Numbered from the stretch's first letter, positions 1-8,250 are shown. The stretch: DNA of 64,000 nucleotides from Pseudoduganella namucuonensis (GCF_900116645.1 NZ_FPBO01000038.1:1-64000), one strand, 5' to 3'. The notes: a model not told the origin generated them from the sequence alone. Translations and numbers: made by a program.

Positions 1-155
1 AGTCCCAGGTGGCAGCTGCTCTGTTGCCGGTGCGGATAGCAGCAGTGCCGGCACCAGCGGCGGCGCTCAGCCTGCGCAGCGAGCGCGGCTGGACGTTGAC
101 CGTGCCGGGCGATGTGCCGGCCAGCTGGCTGGCCGAGTTGATGCGCGCGCTGTGA
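1..155 (+). CDS. tnpA: IS66 family accessory protein TnpA, C-terminal part
   Basis: Reading from base 3, about 50 codons run to a TGA at 153-155. The protein ends in a segment containing LSLRSERGWTLTVPGD and ASWLAELMRAL, which is the usual C-terminus of the IS66 orf1 protein, an accessory factor needed for transposition. The 5' part lies outside the window. The TGA overlaps the ATG of tnpB (TGATG), the translational coupling expected in this family. Confidence 0.75.
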   Translation, partial: SQVAAALLPVRIAAVPAPAAALSLRSERGWTLTVPGDVPASWLAELMRAL

Positions 156-496
156 TGCAGCTGGCAGCCGATGGGATCTGGCTGGCCACAGCGGCGGTGG
201 ACATGCGTACAGGGATCGATGGGCTGTCCTTGCATGTGCAGCAGGCCCTGGGGCGCCCGCCTTGCGACGGCACCGCCTACGTGTTTGCCAACCGCCGCCG
301 GACCCGCCTCAAGCTGGTGTGCTGGGACGGCACCGGCGTCTGGATGTGCCTGCGTCGGCTGCACCGCGGGCAGTTCGTCTGGCCGCAAGCGGACGAGGCC
401 TGCTGGCAGATGAGCGCCGAGCAATGGCGGTGGCTGGTGGCGGGCGTGGACTGGCAGCGCCTGTCGGCGCCGACACCGGCGCAATGGCGACTGTGA
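155..496 (+). CDS. tnpB: IS66 family accessory protein TnpB (Orf2-like)
   Basis: This is a small basic protein of about 113 residues, the normal length for IS66 TnpB. It carries the family signature MRTGIDGLSLHV near residue 18 and, further on, CDGTAYVFANRRRTRLK and VCWDGTGVWM. TnpB assists transposition together with TnpA, but its biochemical role is not settled. The ATG at 155 overlaps the tnpA stop. A GTG at 152 is an alternative start. No damage is visible. Confidence 0.93.
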   Translation: MQLAADGIWLATAAVDMRTGIDGLSLHVQQALGRPPCDGTAYVFANRRRTRLKLVCWDGTGVWMCLRRLHRGQFVWPQADEACWQMSAEQWRWLVAGVDWQRLSAPTPAQWRL

Positions 497-551
497 GGAC
501 GTAAACTGTTGTGCTTGTAAACGTGCTCGATGGCCGCTACACTGCTCAGTC

Positions 552-2093
552 ATGGACCCGCTCGACGAACTTGCCCGCACCGACATTGACCCAGCGCTGC
601 TGGCGCAAGTGCGCGCCCTGGTCGCACAGCAGCAGGCCGAGCTGCAGCAGCGCGATGCCGTGCTGGCCGAGAAGGACTTCAAGATCACCGCGCTGACCCA
701 TGAACTGGCGTACTACCGCCGGGTCCGTTTCGGCAAGGCCAGTGAAGAGCTCGCCGGCGAACAGCGCCTGCTGTTCGAGGAAACGGTCGAGATGGACCTG
801 GCCGCCATCGAGGAAGAACTAGAGGGACAGGCACCAGCCGCCCGGCAGCGCAAGCGCGCCGGCCGCCAGAGTTTGCCGCCGGAGTTGCCGCGCATCGAGC
901 ACCGCCATGAGCCAGCGTCTTGCCAGTGCGGCCAATGCGGCGCCGACCTGGTCAAGATTGGCGAGGACGTCAGCGAGCAACTGGACGTGGAACCGGCACG
1001 CTTCTTCGTACACCGCCACATTCGCCCGCAATACGCTTGCCGTCCTTGCGAGACGGTGACGGCCGCGCCAATCCCGGCTGCCGTTATTGATGGCGGCATG
1101 GCCGCCGTTGGCCTGCTGGCATGGATCGCGGCGTGCAAATACCTCGACCATTTGCCCTTGTACCGGATCGAGCAGATCGCGGCGCGCCAGGGTGTGCCGC
1201 TGGCTCGTTCAACGCTGGCAGCGTGGATCGGCCGCATCGGTGTGGCCCTGCAGCCCTTGGCCGACCGCCTGGCCGAGCTGCTGCGGCAACACGCGTGCTT
1301 GCATGCCGACGAAACACCAGTGCGCCAGCTTGATCCCGGTAGCGGCAAGACCCATAGCGCCTACCTGTGGGCCTACCGTTCCGGCGTGCTCGATGCCGGC
1401 CCGCCTATCGTCGTGTTCGACTACCAGACCAGCCGTGCAGGCGCCCATGCGCGCGCCTTCCTGCATGGCTGGCGCGGCCATCTGATGGTGGACGACTATG
1501 CCGGCTACAAGGCCATGTTTACCGATGGCCCCATCGAATTGGCTTGCCTGGCCCACATTCGACGCAAGTTCTTCGACGTGCATGCCGCCAGCGGCAGCCC
1601 TGTGGCTGGGGAAGCATTACGCCGCATCGCCGAGCTGTACGCCATTGAGCAGCAGGGCGCCGGACTGGATCCGCCGGGACGCATTGCGTTACGCCAGCAA
1701 TTGGCAATGCCGGCGCTGGCCGAACTGCACGCATGGCTTCTGGCGAGCCGGCGGACCATTGCCGTCGGCAGCGCCACTGGCAAGGCGATCGACCATGCGC
1801 TCAAGCGCTGGCCCGCGCTGCAGCGCTACGCCGGCTCCGGCAGTCTGCCCATCGACAACAATCCGGTCGAGAATGCGATCCGCCCAATTGCGATCGGCAA
1901 AAAGAACTGGCTGTTCGCGGGCTCGGAACGGGCGGGCCGTCGTGCTGCCGCTATCCAAAGTCTGTTTGCCACTGCCAAACTCAACGGGCTCGATCCGGCA
2001 CGCTGGTTGGCTGACACCCTCGCCAAACTCCCAACTTGCCCCAACAGCAGGATCGACTCGCTGCTACCGTTCGCAAACTCTACACAGGCCTAA
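552..2093 (+). CDS. tnpC: IS66 family transposase TnpC
   Basis: The 513-residue transposase catalyses cut-and-paste movement of the element. It has an N-terminal coiled-coil/leucine-zipper segment (about 10-60), a Cys-rich zinc-binding segment containing CQCGQCGADL (near 117) and a DDE-type catalytic domain. Candidate catalytic residues are D253 in HADETPV, D314/D315 in MVDDYAGYK and E440 in NNPVENAIRP. The C-terminal IS66 tail (KKNWLFAGSERAG, then AKLNGLDP) is present. The frame is full length, so the element may still be active if the missing left end is intact. It lies 55 bp after tnpB. Confidence 0.95.
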   Translation: MDPLDELARTDIDPALLAQVRALVAQQQAELQQRDAVLAEKDFKITALTHELAYYRRVRFGKASEELAGEQRLLFEETVEMDLAAIEEELEGQAPAARQRKRAGRQSLPPELPRIEHRHEPASCQCGQCGADLVKIGEDVSEQLDVEPARFFVHRHIRPQYACRPCETVTAAPIPAAVIDGGMAAVGLLAWIAACKYLDHLPLYRIEQIAARQGVPLARSTLAAWIGRIGVALQPLADRLAELLRQHACLHADETPVRQLDPGSGKTHSAYLWAYRSGVLDAGPPIVVFDYQTSRAGAHARAFLHGWRGHLMVDDYAGYKAMFTDGPIELACLAHIRRKFFDVHAASGSPVAGEALRRIAELYAIEQQGAGLDPPGRIALRQQLAMPALAELHAWLLASRRTIAVGSATGKAIDHALKRWPALQRYAGSGSLPIDNNPVENAIRPIAIGKKNWLFAGSERAGRRAAAIQSLFATAKLNGLDPARWLADTLAKLPTCPNSRIDSLLPFANSTQA

Positions 2094-2143
2094 GCGCTGA
2101 CGGAAGGTGGCTCGGTTAGCCGCTTACGTTTGACCGCCCTTGT

Positions 2144-3991
2144 CTATGCGACATCCAGACGAGGGCGCGTTGTCGCCTGTTCCAGTGGGACCGAAACACG
2201 GATGGTCGTGCCTGTGTGCGGGCTGCCGCTGATAGAAATCGAGCCGCCAAGGAGGTTGACGCGCTCCTCGATTCCCACCAATCCGAAGGAGCCGGACTTG
2301 TTGCGACTGCGCGCATGAAGGCCGACGCCGTTGTCGCTAATGCTCATACTCAGTACGCCCTCCTGCTGGCGTAGTTCCACCCGCACCAGACTGGCATGCG
2401 CATGTCGCAGTACATTGCTCAGTGACTCTTGCAAGATCCGAAAATAGGCGATGGCGCAAGCGTCGGCAACTGCGATTTCACCGTCTGGCTCGATCAATTC
2501 GCAGACGATGCCGGAACGTTGGTGAAACTGTGTGATCTGCCACTCGACCGCCGCGCCCAGCCCCAGGTCCAGCACATTGGGCCGCAGGTCGTTGATGATC
2601 TGGCGCACGCTCTTGATCGTGTAGTCGATTTGCGCCAGCGTGCAGCGGGCGCGCTCGTGCAGGCGCGGGTGGCGGTGGCTGGTGCGCGTGGTCAGCAGGT
2701 CGGCCTCGATGCGCAGCGCCAGCAGGTTCTGGCCCAGGTCGTCGTGAATCTCGCGCGCGATGCGCTTGCGCTCCTCTTCCTTGATCTGCTCGGCGTGCGC
2801 GGCCAGCCCGCGCAGCTTCTGGTGCGACAACTGCAGCTTGGCTTGGCTCTTGCGCAATTCCTTGGTCATCGCCTTGGCCATGCGGATCGCCCGCAGGTGC
2901 GACGACGACTGCGCGTGGAACAACGCGTAGGTCAGCATCGTACCTGCAAAGCCCGTTAGTAGAGCTAACCAGGGAAGGAGCGTGTCGAAGCTCGAATTCA
3001 ATGACTCCTTGGGGGCTGTGAAGCGCGCGCGCCAAGTGTGGCCGTGAAAGTCGATTGGCATTTCGTAGGAGAACTCGCCGGCGTCTTGTTGCTTGGTCTT
3101 GTCCGGTGCGGCGCTGTCGAACAGAAGCGTGCCGCCGTTGTCGGATACCAGCATGGCCCTGTCGCTGTGCCCGCCAATGTCGTGTAAGATTAAGCGCGTA
3201 TTGTTCACCGGCATTTTCTCCAAGGCTTGCATCAACAGGCGATATATGCAGAAGCCGATGCCGACCGAACCCTTGTAGGCGTCGTGCCGTTTTTCGACCG
3301 TGTCTAACGCATGGCTCCCCCGGTATGCCGGCAGGCGCAATGAGATCTCGGGCCGGATAGGGCTGGTATCCAAGGTGCTCGGCTGGGCCGATGCGATCAT
3401 CGCGCCACTGTCACGCGATTGGACCAGCGCACGCGCCGTTGCGGGTAGTGTGGCAATGTCCGTGCCTAGCCGTTTCTTGAGGTCAGCCGTGGATTCGATC
3501 AGCGCAATCACGGCGGCGTCGTGCGGCTCCGCCGACTGTGTAATCGACACGCCCGGATGTTCGTCGACCCCATGGCTGACATCTGCATATCCATCCCGCT
3601 CGACCAGTGCTTGCCGCTTTTTCGGCACATCGAGGGCAAAATCGACCCTTACAATGGCGGGGAAGTTTCGTGCCAGGTCCAGTCCTTGAACGTAGCGGTG
3701 GAAGTTGTCGTGGGTGACCGTATCCACCGAATGGAAGAAGCTTGCCATACCTCTTAGCACATCCGTGTAGGCCTTGATCCCAGCGATGACATTGAGCTGG
3801 CTGCTCCGGGCTTGGCTGCGGAAGCGTTCGCTAGCATCATTCTCTATCGATCGCTGCGTCAAGCCGTACAGTAAGATGCCCACGGCGAGCGATAGCGGCA
3901 GTCCGATCCAATATAACGAATTGGTGAACCAGAAATATTTTCTTCTAGTAAATAAGGTGCACACGATGAATATCTCAACATGAAATTTCAT
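2144..3991 (-). CDS. CHASE-domain sensor histidine kinase (HisKA_3, NarL/LuxR-partner type)
   Basis: The 615-residue membrane kinase has a first transmembrane helix (about 25-43), an extracytoplasmic CHASE-like sensor of about 290 residues, a second helix (about 335-355), a short coiled coil, a HisKA_3 dimerisation domain and a HATPase. The phospho-acceptor is H416 in AREIHDDLGQ. ATP-binding boxes DNGVGL and GSFGLVGIEERV are visible. Kinases of this class normally phosphorylate a LuxR-type response regulator encoded next to them, but none is present: downstream is the IS66 element (16 bp away) and upstream is transposase debris. The kinase may be orphaned by the IS or the island. Confidence 0.88.
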   Translation of the reverse strand: MKFHVEIFIVCTLFTRRKYFWFTNSLYWIGLPLSLAVGILLYGLTQRSIENDASERFRSQARSSQLNVIAGIKAYTDVLRGMASFFHSVDTVTHDNFHRYVQGLDLARNFPAIVRVDFALDVPKKRQALVERDGYADVSHGVDEHPGVSITQSAEPHDAAVIALIESTADLKKRLGTDIATLPATARALVQSRDSGAMIASAQPSTLDTSPIRPEISLRLPAYRGSHALDTVEKRHDAYKGSVGIGFCIYRLLMQALEKMPVNNTRLILHDIGGHSDRAMLVSDNGGTLLFDSAAPDKTKQQDAGEFSYEMPIDFHGHTWRARFTAPKESLNSSFDTLLPWLALLTGFAGTMLTYALFHAQSSSHLRAIRMAKAMTKELRKSQAKLQLSHQKLRGLAAHAEQIKEEERKRIAREIHDDLGQNLLALRIEADLLTTRTSHRHPRLHERARCTLAQIDYTIKSVRQIINDLRPNVLDLGLGAAVEWQITQFHQRSGIVCELIEPDGEIAVADACAIAYFRILQESLSNVLRHAHASLVRVELRQQEGVLSMSISDNGVGLHARSRNKSGSFGLVGIEERVNLLGGSISISGSPHTGTTIRVSVPLEQATTRPRLDVA

Positions 3992-4325
3992 TCAAATAGA
4001 TCAATGGTCAGCTCCGTCAAATCCCTCTCTTCAGGCGTCGTACGCCATGTTGCTCCGCCCATCGCAATGGCCTGGGTAACCGAGGCGCGTGCGGATATGT
4101 GAAGGCGGTAGCGAGATGGGAATCGGATGTATTTAATTTGCCGCACGCGAACGAAAGTTGCGTTCGGGAACATGGCGCGCGGGGGGCATGACGGCAAATT
4201 GAGGGCTTCGTTGTTGAGGAAGCGATGCCAGTGTATCCCAGAATTGCGCTTTTTTATACCTTTAAGGAAACAAATAGTGCAAAATTGCACGTTTTCCACA
4301 TCTGGTGAGCGCTGATATCCCCCGG
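3992..4325. other. About 330 bp with no assignable gene
   Basis: This stretch lies between the histidine kinase start and the first IS66 remnant. A minus-strand frame runs through it from the transposase fragment, but its sequence past DVLRRI resembles nothing I recognise and is probably chance read-through. The base composition is more AT-rich than the locus to the right, which fits foreign DNA. The histidine kinase promoter should lie here, but no clear hexamers were found. Confidence 0.4.
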
Positions 4326-4612
4326 TGATACGCCGAAGTACGTCGATCAGGTAATCGTAGGGATCGATGTTGTGCAGGCGGCACGTGACGACCATGGGCC
4401 TAATCACGCCGACGTACTCGGCACCGATTTCAGTCCAGCAGAAATTCCAATTTTTCCTGCCCCTGATAACGTAGGGCACGCTCCCAAGGTTTTTATCGGC
4501 AGGCACATCGGAATCGTCGAGGGCCACCTCGAGTTCGACGTGCTGTTCGCGTGAATCGGCTATCGCCTTGATCAATGGACTACTGGGCAGCAATCCCCGA
4601 TGGGCGAACTGG
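4326..4612 (-). pseudogene. IS66-family transposase remnant, C-terminal part (first type)
   Basis: A minus-strand frame encodes a degraded tail of an IS66 transposase. Recognisable pieces in order are LPSSPLIKAIA, HVELEVALDDSDVPADKN, GRKNWNFCWTEIGAEYVG and VTCRLHNIDPYDYLIDVL. They follow the usual order around the last catalytic Glu, but that Glu (normally in NHLERAI or similar) is missing from the decayed segment. The FCWTE subtype differs from both the intact copy at 552 and the adjacent remnant at 4706, so this is a third element. The N-terminal two thirds are absent. Confidence 0.75.
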
Positions 4613-4705
4613 ACCCCAATCCGCGCGAGGAACTGCGGGACCGAAGGCCTGGCGTGCGCGATCCGATAGGGACGCGCTGGGTCGCGACCAACGGCGCTGA
4701 CCACT

Positions 4706-5194
4706 GAGGCACTGGGCCGCATCGCCGAACTGTACGTGATCGAAGCCGAGATCCGGGGCAAACCCCCAAATGAACGAAGTCAGGCGCGGCAAGCTCGCGC
4801 GCGTCCCTTGGTCGATGATCTCGAACACTGTTTGCGCACCACGCTCGACACGCTGTCGCGCAAGTCCGACACTGCGGCGGCGATCCTGTACGCGCTCAAA
4901 CTCTGGCCGGCGCTGCTGCTCTACTGCGATGACGGCACCATCGAGATTGATAACTCGGCGGCCGAGTGCGCTTTGCGCGGCGTGGCGATTGGCCGCCGAA
5001 ACTACCTGTTTGCAGGGGCCGACAGCGGCGGTGAACGCGCAGCCGCGATTTATTCGCTGGTCGACACGACCAAGCTGAACGGTGTCGAGCCCGAAGCCTG
5101 GTTGCGTCACGTGCTGACGCATATCGCCGATCATCCCGACAACCGGATTGATGAATTTTTGCCTCGGAACTGCAGCCCACCAGCAGCCCTCTGA
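4706..5194 (+). pseudogene. IS66-family transposase remnant, C-terminal part (second type)
   Basis: An open plus-strand segment without a proper start encodes the last ~160 residues of an IS66 transposase. It begins EALGRIAELYVIEAEIRG and continues through DDGTIEIDNSAAECALRG, which holds the final catalytic Glu, to GRRNYLFAGADSGGERAAA and KLNGVEPEAWL. The amino-terminal part is missing, and its broken end abuts the broken end of the opposite-strand remnant at 4326-4612. A degenerate IS66-like terminus (GCTGAC at 5271-5276) may mark its right end. Confidence 0.8.
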
Positions 5195-5328
5195 GATCAC
5201 GCCGCTTCCCAGCGGGGTGATGCCATCATCGATCAAATTTCCACTGCGCTCAAGACGTCACAGAGCGGACGCTGACGGTGAACAGGTGGTTGATCCAAGT
5301 TTTTTGATGCTCATTTTCTCACCCAGAA

Positions 5329-5514
5329 TCACCTTTCCCTGTGGTTCGGACGGACTACGGGCGTCAAAACGCCGAAATTCTCGCTTCCTTCGAGTAGCAA
5401 AGACGCCGCACATTGTAGGCGGCTGCCTTTCAGTTCAAATTCAACATGGCGCGCCAAGCCGATCGAGCGCAGCATCTTGCCGCCCAGTTGCGCCATGCCG
5501 GCGAAGACATGCTG
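5329..5514 (-). pseudogene. IS5-type transposase C-terminal remnant
   Basis: On the minus strand the codons ending at 5514 read QHVFAGMAQLGGKMLRSIGL, followed by ARHVEFELKGSRLQCAASLL, and a stop lies near 5329. This is the conserved end of IS5-group transposases (HVFAGMAQLGGKxLRxIGxAR). Only the last ~60 residues remain. The truncated end coincides with the start of the group II intron fragment at about 5509-5514, suggesting a recombination junction there. Confidence 0.6.
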
Positions 5515-5574
5515 AGAGGTCCACGTCCGGTTCTGCGAGGGGCTCTGGGTGCAACTCCCACGGTCTACTCACCC
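5509..5574 (+). mobile_element. Group II intron 3' end remnant (domain V/VI region)
   Basis: The plus strand contains GTCCACGTCCGGTTCTGCGA (5519-5538), then GGGGCTCTGGGTGCAACTCC and CGGTCTACTCACCC. This is the characteristic end of bacterial group II introns: the distal strand of domain V, domain VI and the YTACTCACCC exit. The proximal strand of domain V (GAGCCGGA) is missing, so the ribozyme is dead. No reverse transcriptase frame is found nearby. The fragment ends two bases before the integrase stop codon. Confidence 0.6.
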
Positions 5575-6783
5575 CTATAGCACCAACCGCGCTAGCGCAC
5601 CGGCCGCAACATCGCCGCGCAGATGCCCGTAGTGTTTTTCAATCATTGCTACAGAGGTGCCGCTGATCTGTGCGACCGTTAGCAAATCGAGGCCACCATG
5701 AACTAAATCGGTAATTACGCTGTGGCGTATCGTATAAGCCGTGGTATTTGCCGGTAAACCTGCCTTTCTTGCGGCCGTTTTGATTGGCCCATTCCAAGAG
5801 TCCTTCGTCCACCTCGCACCATCTGCGCGGGAAAATAAAGGAGCCTGTTCTGACTTGTCGCGGGAAGTTGTCTGCAAAATCGGAACAGCCGCAGTTGGCA
5901 GCAATATCGTGCGGTCATGCCCACCCTTGTCCTTTCCAATGAGAAGTGCGGGTAGCCGTGGGTCGTAATCGCGCACATCGAGCGCAGCCAACGCGCCTGG
6001 CCGAAGAGGTAACAACGCCATACCTCTGATGAACAGACGGATGTCCTCTTGGGCGGCGTCCGCGAGCGCGCGTCTTTGATCCATCTCGAGGTATAACCTG
6101 CGTCTTTGAGTGGCGTTCGCGATGGCCTTTAGCGCAACCTTCCACGCCGAGTCCGAGCCGATTTTCCCTTCTGTATGGGCATAGTTGAGGGCTGCCCGGA
6201 GTGCGGCCAAGTCCCGGTTAACCGTGCTTTTCGCGCGTGCACGTGTTCCACCAGAGTAGTTGGCCTTTGCGGGCGTAGCTGCAAGTTGTCGCCGAAAGTC
6301 GCGTAGGTGATCGGGTTTTAGATCAGCTAGGGGCAGTTGCTGGATAGGATTTCCGTCGATCCACCTTTGGTAGCGTTCAGCGAGGTCGTTCGCCGCGCTG
6401 TCGCCACGGATATCTCGAGCCCTATGGATATAGGCTATGCACGCGTCCCATACTGTGAACGAGCTGGACTTCTGCGGCTCTTCGGAACAAGTCTGTGGCA
6501 GATTGTCTCCGAAGGCGAATGCTTGAGCTGCAACCAGGGCTTGGTCGAAGCGCTCGCTTGGCCTATATGCTTCCATCTTTCCCAAGCTGGTTTCGATTTT
6601 CTGGCCGTTTCTTAACGTCCGAACAGCCCAGTTGCCTTCGCCTTCCGGGCTCATCTTGCGATAGCCTAAATGAAGGCCTTGTTGTACACGATGCCAGTAG
6701 GGCTCGCGTCGGGGCTTCAAGCGAGCCCTAGCCGAAACGGTGTCAATTTTGTGTCCCATGATTGGGGGTGGAGTGCGAATCAA
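5575..6783 (-). CDS. Tyrosine-type site-specific integrase
   Basis: This 402-residue recombinase catalyses site-specific integration or excision through a tyrosine nucleophile. A core-binding domain (about 110-190, WDACIAYIHRARDIRGD) precedes the catalytic domain. Visible active-site residues are R261 in PLRPGALAAL, R353-H354 in YTIRHSVITD and the nucleophile Y385 in EKHYGHL. The N-terminal ~60 residues resemble the arm-binding part of phage-type integrases. The gene is full length. A tRNA 3' end lies about 200 bp upstream of its start, the usual arrangement of an island integrase next to its attachment site. Confidence 0.93.
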   Translation of the reverse strand: MIRTPPPIMGHKIDTVSARARLKPRREPYWHRVQQGLHLGYRKMSPEGEGNWAVRTLRNGQKIETSLGKMEAYRPSERFDQALVAAQAFAFGDNLPQTCSEEPQKSSSFTVWDACIAYIHRARDIRGDSAANDLAERYQRWIDGNPIQQLPLADLKPDHLRDFRRQLAATPAKANYSGGTRARAKSTVNRDLAALRAALNYAHTEGKIGSDSAWKVALKAIANATQRRRLYLEMDQRRALADAAQEDIRLFIRGMALLPLRPGALAALDVRDYDPRLPALLIGKDKGGHDRTILLPTAAVPILQTTSRDKSEQAPLFSRADGARWTKDSWNGPIKTAARKAGLPANTTAYTIRHSVITDLVHGGLDLLTVAQISGTSVAMIEKHYGHLRGDVAAGALARLVL

Positions 6784-6979
6784 AGCCCCAAACTTACCTC
6801 AGATCGCGGGGAGAAGCCATTTTTGTGCACCGTAATCCAACTGAAGATTCTTTGGAAAGCAATGTACGGAGCCGGTACGGAAAACTGTCGCGCGCATGGG
6901 CACACGACTGGAGACATAGGCGGGAATTCGGGACTGGTAAACTTGGCTCTGGATGTCCACGCTCATGTCGGCTCACGGC

Positions 6980-7025
6980 ATTCACACTGCAGGGGTCGCA
7001 AGTTCGAAACTTGCACTTCCCACCA
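6980..7025 (+). other. tRNA-Val(CAC) 3' fragment, probable island attachment site
   Basis: The sequence carries an anticodon loop TTCACAC, the 3' anticodon strand TGCAG, a perfect T arm (GCAAG-TTCGAAA-CTTGC), the acceptor strand ACTTCCC, discriminator A and encoded CCA at 7023-7025. The matching 5' acceptor strand (GGGAAGT) is absent at 6950-6957, so only the 3' half is present. Islands that insert at tRNA 3' ends leave exactly such a duplicate. The integrase next to it and the tRNA-style terminator after it support an att site, with the intact tRNA expected to the left of the window. Confidence 0.7.
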
Positions 7026-7042
7026 GAATTCATTCAGTAAAG

Positions 7043-7069
7043 AAAACCGGCTCGCGCCGGTTTTTTTTT
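7043..7069 (+). terminator. Intrinsic terminator after the tRNA fragment
   Basis: AAAACCGGC-TCGC-GCCGGTTTT forms a 9-bp stem followed by a run of T. It is 18 bp after the encoded CCA and is most simply the original terminator of the tRNA gene that received the island. Confidence 0.85.
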
Positions 7070-7070
7070 C

Positions 7071-7186
7071 GTCGTTGAAGTCGATGACGAAGATGTACAG
7101 GTCGCGGTCCTTGAACTGGCCGGCCTGGTCGTTGAAGGCCGGATAGGCCTTTTTCGCGCCGTCGGCCTTGTTTTTCTCCGAATATT
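7071..7186 (-). pseudogene. Cache-domain protein fragment
   Basis: On the minus strand an internal stretch of about 38 codons reads KADGAKKAYPAFNDQAGQF followed by KDRDLYIFVIDFN. This matches the core of single-Cache sensor domains (FNxxxGxFxDRDLYxFVxDxNG). Both ends are cut: the frame stops resembling the family at the tRNA terminator on one side and at the promoter element (7184) on the other. It is probably the residue of a chromosomal gene left when the polysaccharide locus or the island arrived. Confidence 0.55.
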
Positions 7187-7241
7187 GTTCAGGCGGCTGG
7201 TGATTTTCGCAATTGCCGCGCCGGTGCGCCGCGTGCAAAAT
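7184..7241 (+). promoter_or_regulatory. Locus promoter element, copy A
   Basis: The core GGTGATTTTCGCAATTG lies at 7199-7215. It overlaps a -35 hexamer TTGCCG (7213-7218), and a -10 hexamer CAAAAT (7236-7241) follows after 17 bp. An upstream box ATTGTT (7184-7189) can also be read as the -10 of a reverse promoter whose -35 is TTGCGA. The esterase gene starts 46 bp downstream. This is the best match to the consensus shared by the other copies. Confidence 0.7.
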
Positions 7242-7287
7242 CGCCCGACCACAGTCCCGCCCGCGGATTGAGCACCGGAGCCCAGAC

Positions 7288-8232
7288 ATGAAGAAAGCCA
7301 TCCCCAAGCCACCCGCGGCCGTCCGCCTGCTGCTTTGCGGCGCGCTGCTCGCCTGCGGCAACGCGCCCGCCCAGGACGACGGCGCCCGGATCACGCCGGA
7401 GCAGGCGCGCGCCAACCTCTCCCGTGCCGTCGTGCTCGCGGCGGACGACAAGCGCGCGTTCCCCGCCGCGCCGGCCGGTTTCGCGGACACGCTGCCCGGC
7501 GTGGCGCAGGGCAGGGTGGAGGAGTTCGGCTATGAATCGCCCGTCACCGGCACGCGGCGCAAGGCCAGTGTCTACCTGCCGGCCGGCTACACGCCGGAGC
7601 GGCGCTACCCGGTGTTGTACCTGCTGCACGGCATCGCCGGCAACCAAGACGAGTGGCGCGGCTACGTGCGCGCGAACACCATCCTCGACAACCTGATCGC
7701 CGGCGGCAAGGCGCCGCCGATGATCGTCGTGATGCCCAACGGCCGGGCGCTGGCCGACGACCGGCCGCCGCCCGCCGAGGGCCTCTTCACACCGGGCCAC
7801 GTGGAGGGCTTCGCCAAATTCGAACGGGAGCTGCTGGGGACATTGATCCCGGCGGTGGACGGCCGCTACGCGACCGTCGCCGAACGCGACATGCGGGGAA
7901 TCGCGGGACTGTCGATGGGCGGGGGCCAGGCGCTGAACATCGGCCTCGGGCATCCGGACACCTTCGGCTGGATCGCCGGCTTCTCGGCGGCGCCGAACAC
8001 CCGGCCGGCGGCGGAGCTGCTGCCCGGGCCCGGCCAGGCGAGCCGCCAGCCGCGGCTGCTGTATCTGTCGTGCGGGGACAAGGACGGGCTGATCAACGTG
8101 TCGCAGGCAGTGCACCGCCGCCTGAAACAGCTGGACATGCCGCACGTGTGGAACGTGGACGGATACGGCCACGACCGGGAGAGCTGGGCCGACAACCTGT
8201 ACCACTTCGCCCGGCTGGTGTTCCGGCGCTAG
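7288..8232 (+). CDS. Secreted carbohydrate esterase, CE1/feruloyl esterase-like alpha/beta hydrolase
   Basis: The ATG at 7288 gives a 314-residue protein with a signal peptide ending near NAPAQ. The alpha/beta-hydrolase fold shows the oxyanion region YLLHGIAGNQDEW (about 112), the nucleophile elbow GLSMGG with S209 and a C-terminal His in DGYGHDRESW. This pattern is shared by CE1 esterases, which remove feruloyl or acetyl groups from hemicellulose side chains. The substrate cannot be fixed from sequence. The gene is led by regulatory copy A, stands alone on the plus strand and converges with the GH42 gene. Confidence 0.82.
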   Translation: MKKAIPKPPAAVRLLLCGALLACGNAPAQDDGARITPEQARANLSRAVVLAADDKRAFPAAPAGFADTLPGVAQGRVEEFGYESPVTGTRRKASVYLPAGYTPERRYPVLYLLHGIAGNQDEWRGYVRANTILDNLIAGGKAPPMIVVMPNGRALADDRPPPAEGLFTPGHVEGFAKFERELLGTLIPAVDGRYATVAERDMRGIAGLSMGGGQALNIGLGHPDTFGWIAGFSAAPNTRPAAELLPGPGQASRQPRLLYLSCGDKDGLINVSQAVHRRLKQLDMPHVWNVDGYGHDRESWADNLYHFARLVFRR

Positions 8233-8250
8233 GCGGCGCGCCAAAGCCGG

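Larger units (their letters stand above)
1..2127 (+). mobile_element. IS66-family insertion sequence, left end outside window
   Basis: Three consecutive frames match the tnpA-tnpB-tnpC layout of IS66 elements. After tnpC the sequence at 2113-2127 reads GGTTAGCCGCTTAC, the complement of the GTAAGCG start typical of IS66 terminal repeats, so the right end is placed near 2127. The left end and the target duplication are not visible. The element sits about 16 bp beyond the stop codon of the histidine kinase gene at 2144. Confidence 0.85.

Noticed and set aside
3988..4761. A 257-codon minus-strand frame as a single gene
   Set aside because: Only the middle matches an IS66 transposase tail. The beginning and end have no similarity, so it is a decayed remnant with chance extensions.
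6950..7025. An intact tRNA-Val gene
   Set aside because: The 3' half is good but the bases at 6951-6957 (GGATGTC) cannot pair with ACTTCCC, and no D arm fits.
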